13,537 nucleotides of DNA from NIC37A-2 sp050289625 (GTDB lineage Bacteria; Myxococcota_A; Polyangia; Polyangiales; Polyangiaceae): positions 1-13,537 of the forward strand of contig JBNKGC010000167.1 in the NCBI GenBank assembly GCA_050289625.1, read 5' to 3'. Each line of letters begins with the position of its first letter. Position 1 is the stretch's first letter. Positions 12,791-13,537 of this stretch are shown piece after piece. The notes below the pieces were generated by a model, which was not told where the DNA came from, searched no databases, and worked only from the letters and a program-made list of their open reading frames with translations. Position numbers and translations under genes: made by a program.

Positions 12791-13537
12791 ATGGCCGATC
12801 AACACGTCTTCATCACCGGGATCGCCGGCTTTCTGGGGAGTCACCTGGCCGATCGCTGCATCGCCGAGGGCTGGGTGGTTTCGGGCTGCGACGACCTTTC
12901 GGGGGGCTACCGCGACAACCCGCCCCGTCGTGCCACCTTTCACGAGATCGATTGCAACGACTTCACCTCGCTCGTCCGCGTGATGAAGGGGGTCGACATC
13001 GTCTACCACTGCGCCGCAAGCGCCTACGAGGGGCTGTCCGTGTTCAGCCCCCACTACGTCACCCAAAATATCGTGACGGCCACCAGTGGAGTGGTCTCCG
13101 CCGCACTCCGGAGCGGCGTCCGTCGCTTCGTTCTGTGCTCGTCGATGGCGCGCTACGGAGTCAACGCGGTCCCCTTCACGGAAGACATGCCACCCCGCCC
13201 GTGCGACCCCTACGGCATCGGCAAGTACACGTCGGAGCTACTGCTGCAGAACCTGGCGGAGACCCACGACATGGAGTGGGTCGTCGCGGTGCCCCACAAC
13301 ATCGTCGGGCCGCGCCAGAAGTACGACGATCCTTACCGCAACGTCGCGAGCATCTTCATCAGCCTGATGCTCCAGAACCGGCAACCGTTTATCTACGGCG
13401 ATGGTGAGCAGATGCGCTGCTTCAGCTTCATCTCCGACGTCATCGACCCGCTCTACCGCATGGCCTTCGACCCGTCCGTGGTCGGTGAGGTCATCAACAT
13501 CGGCCCTGACGATCAGTTCGTAACCATCAACGAGCTC
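12791..13537 (+). CDS. NAD-dependent nucleotide-sugar epimerase/dehydratase (extended SDR), 3' end outside window
   Basis: The first 249 residues of an extended short-chain dehydrogenase/reductase acting on nucleotide sugars in the cytoplasm. The dinucleotide-binding loop is GIAGFLGSH (residues 10-18; canonical TGxxGFIG with Thr at position 9). The catalytic set is visible: Ser 117/118 in LCSSMARYG and Y141-x3-K145 in DPYGIGKYTSE. The later segments GPRQ, NRQPFIYGDGEQMRCFSFISDV and VINIGPDDQF are typical of UDP-glucose/galactose 4-epimerase and dTDP-glucose 4,6-dehydratase relatives. Which sugar it acts on cannot be told; the family supplies precursors for exopolysaccharide or O-antigen. ATG 12791 starts right before the Rossmann strand, though its Shine-Dalgarno (ACGAAG) is weak; an in-frame GTG at 12752 is the alternative. 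The frame remains open at the right edge. Confidence 0.9.
   Translation, partial: MADQHVFITGIAGFLGSHLADRCIAEGWVVSGCDDLSGGYRDNPPRRATFHEIDCNDFTSLVRVMKGVDIVYHCAASAYEGLSVFSPHYVTQNIVTATSGVVSAALRSGVRRFVLCSSMARYGVNAVPFTEDMPPRPCDPYGIGKYTSELLLQNLAETHDMEWVVAVPHNIVGPRQKYDDPYRNVASIFISLMLQNRQPFIYGDGEQMRCFSFISDVIDPLYRMAFDPSVVGEVINIGPDDQFVTINEL

Noticed and set aside
12643..13407. Plus-strand frame of 254 residues overlapping the epimerase
   Set aside because: The neighbouring frame from 12791 has the Rossmann and YxxxK motifs; this one is Arg/His/Pro-rich.

Overview
This looks like part of a high-GC chromosome from the Myxococcota, most likely a Polyangia-type myxobacterium. That is inferred from the strong G/C bias at third codon positions, two lipoproteins with long Gly/Ser/Ala/Thr linkers, a response regulator carrying a PATAN/DUF4388-type domain, and free-standing Roadblock/LC7 proteins. 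No rRNA, tRNA, CRISPR array or insertion sequence was recognised.

Layout, left to right. Positions 1-564 hold no intact gene, only a short open fragment at the left edge. At 565-1884 (+) lies a probable extracytoplasmic protein of unknown function whose 5' end looks damaged or mis-started. It converges on a cysteine-rich lipoprotein (2037-2717, -), and a perfect 17-bp hairpin between them probably terminates both. A gene-poor stretch of about 750 bases follows.

The centre of the window is a compact six-gene (+) operon at 3474-8107. It encodes a soluble PAS-histidine kinase with an N-terminal CxxC, a Roadblock/LC7 protein, a REC-PATAN-TPR response regulator, a ParA/MinD-type ATPase, a second Roadblock-like protein, and a free-standing diiron metallo-beta-lactamase protein of the flavodiiron/ODP type. 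Genes 3-4 and 4-5 overlap. My reading is an intracellular redox- or oxygen-responsive phosphorelay whose output acts through a Roadblock/ParA switch. No DNA-binding output domain and no Ras-like (MglA) GTPase is encoded in the operon. This is the best candidate here for an undescribed system. A sigma-54-like -24/-12 element sits directly at the first start codon.

The operon converges on a large (-) gene (8176-11133) for a polytopic membrane enzyme of the alkaline-phosphatase/sulfatase superfamily with a HEAT-like C-terminus and no canonical formylglycine motif. Upstream of it, on the same strand, is a GH11 endo-xylanase made as a lipoprotein on a long flexible linker (11644-12576). These two genes share a near-identical AAAGGAG-N5-GTG start. 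A divergent NAD-dependent sugar epimerase/dehydratase (12791 onward, +) runs off the right edge. The right half therefore concerns surface polysaccharide and plant-polymer chemistry, and the middle concerns signalling. Nothing in the sequence shows that the two are functionally linked.
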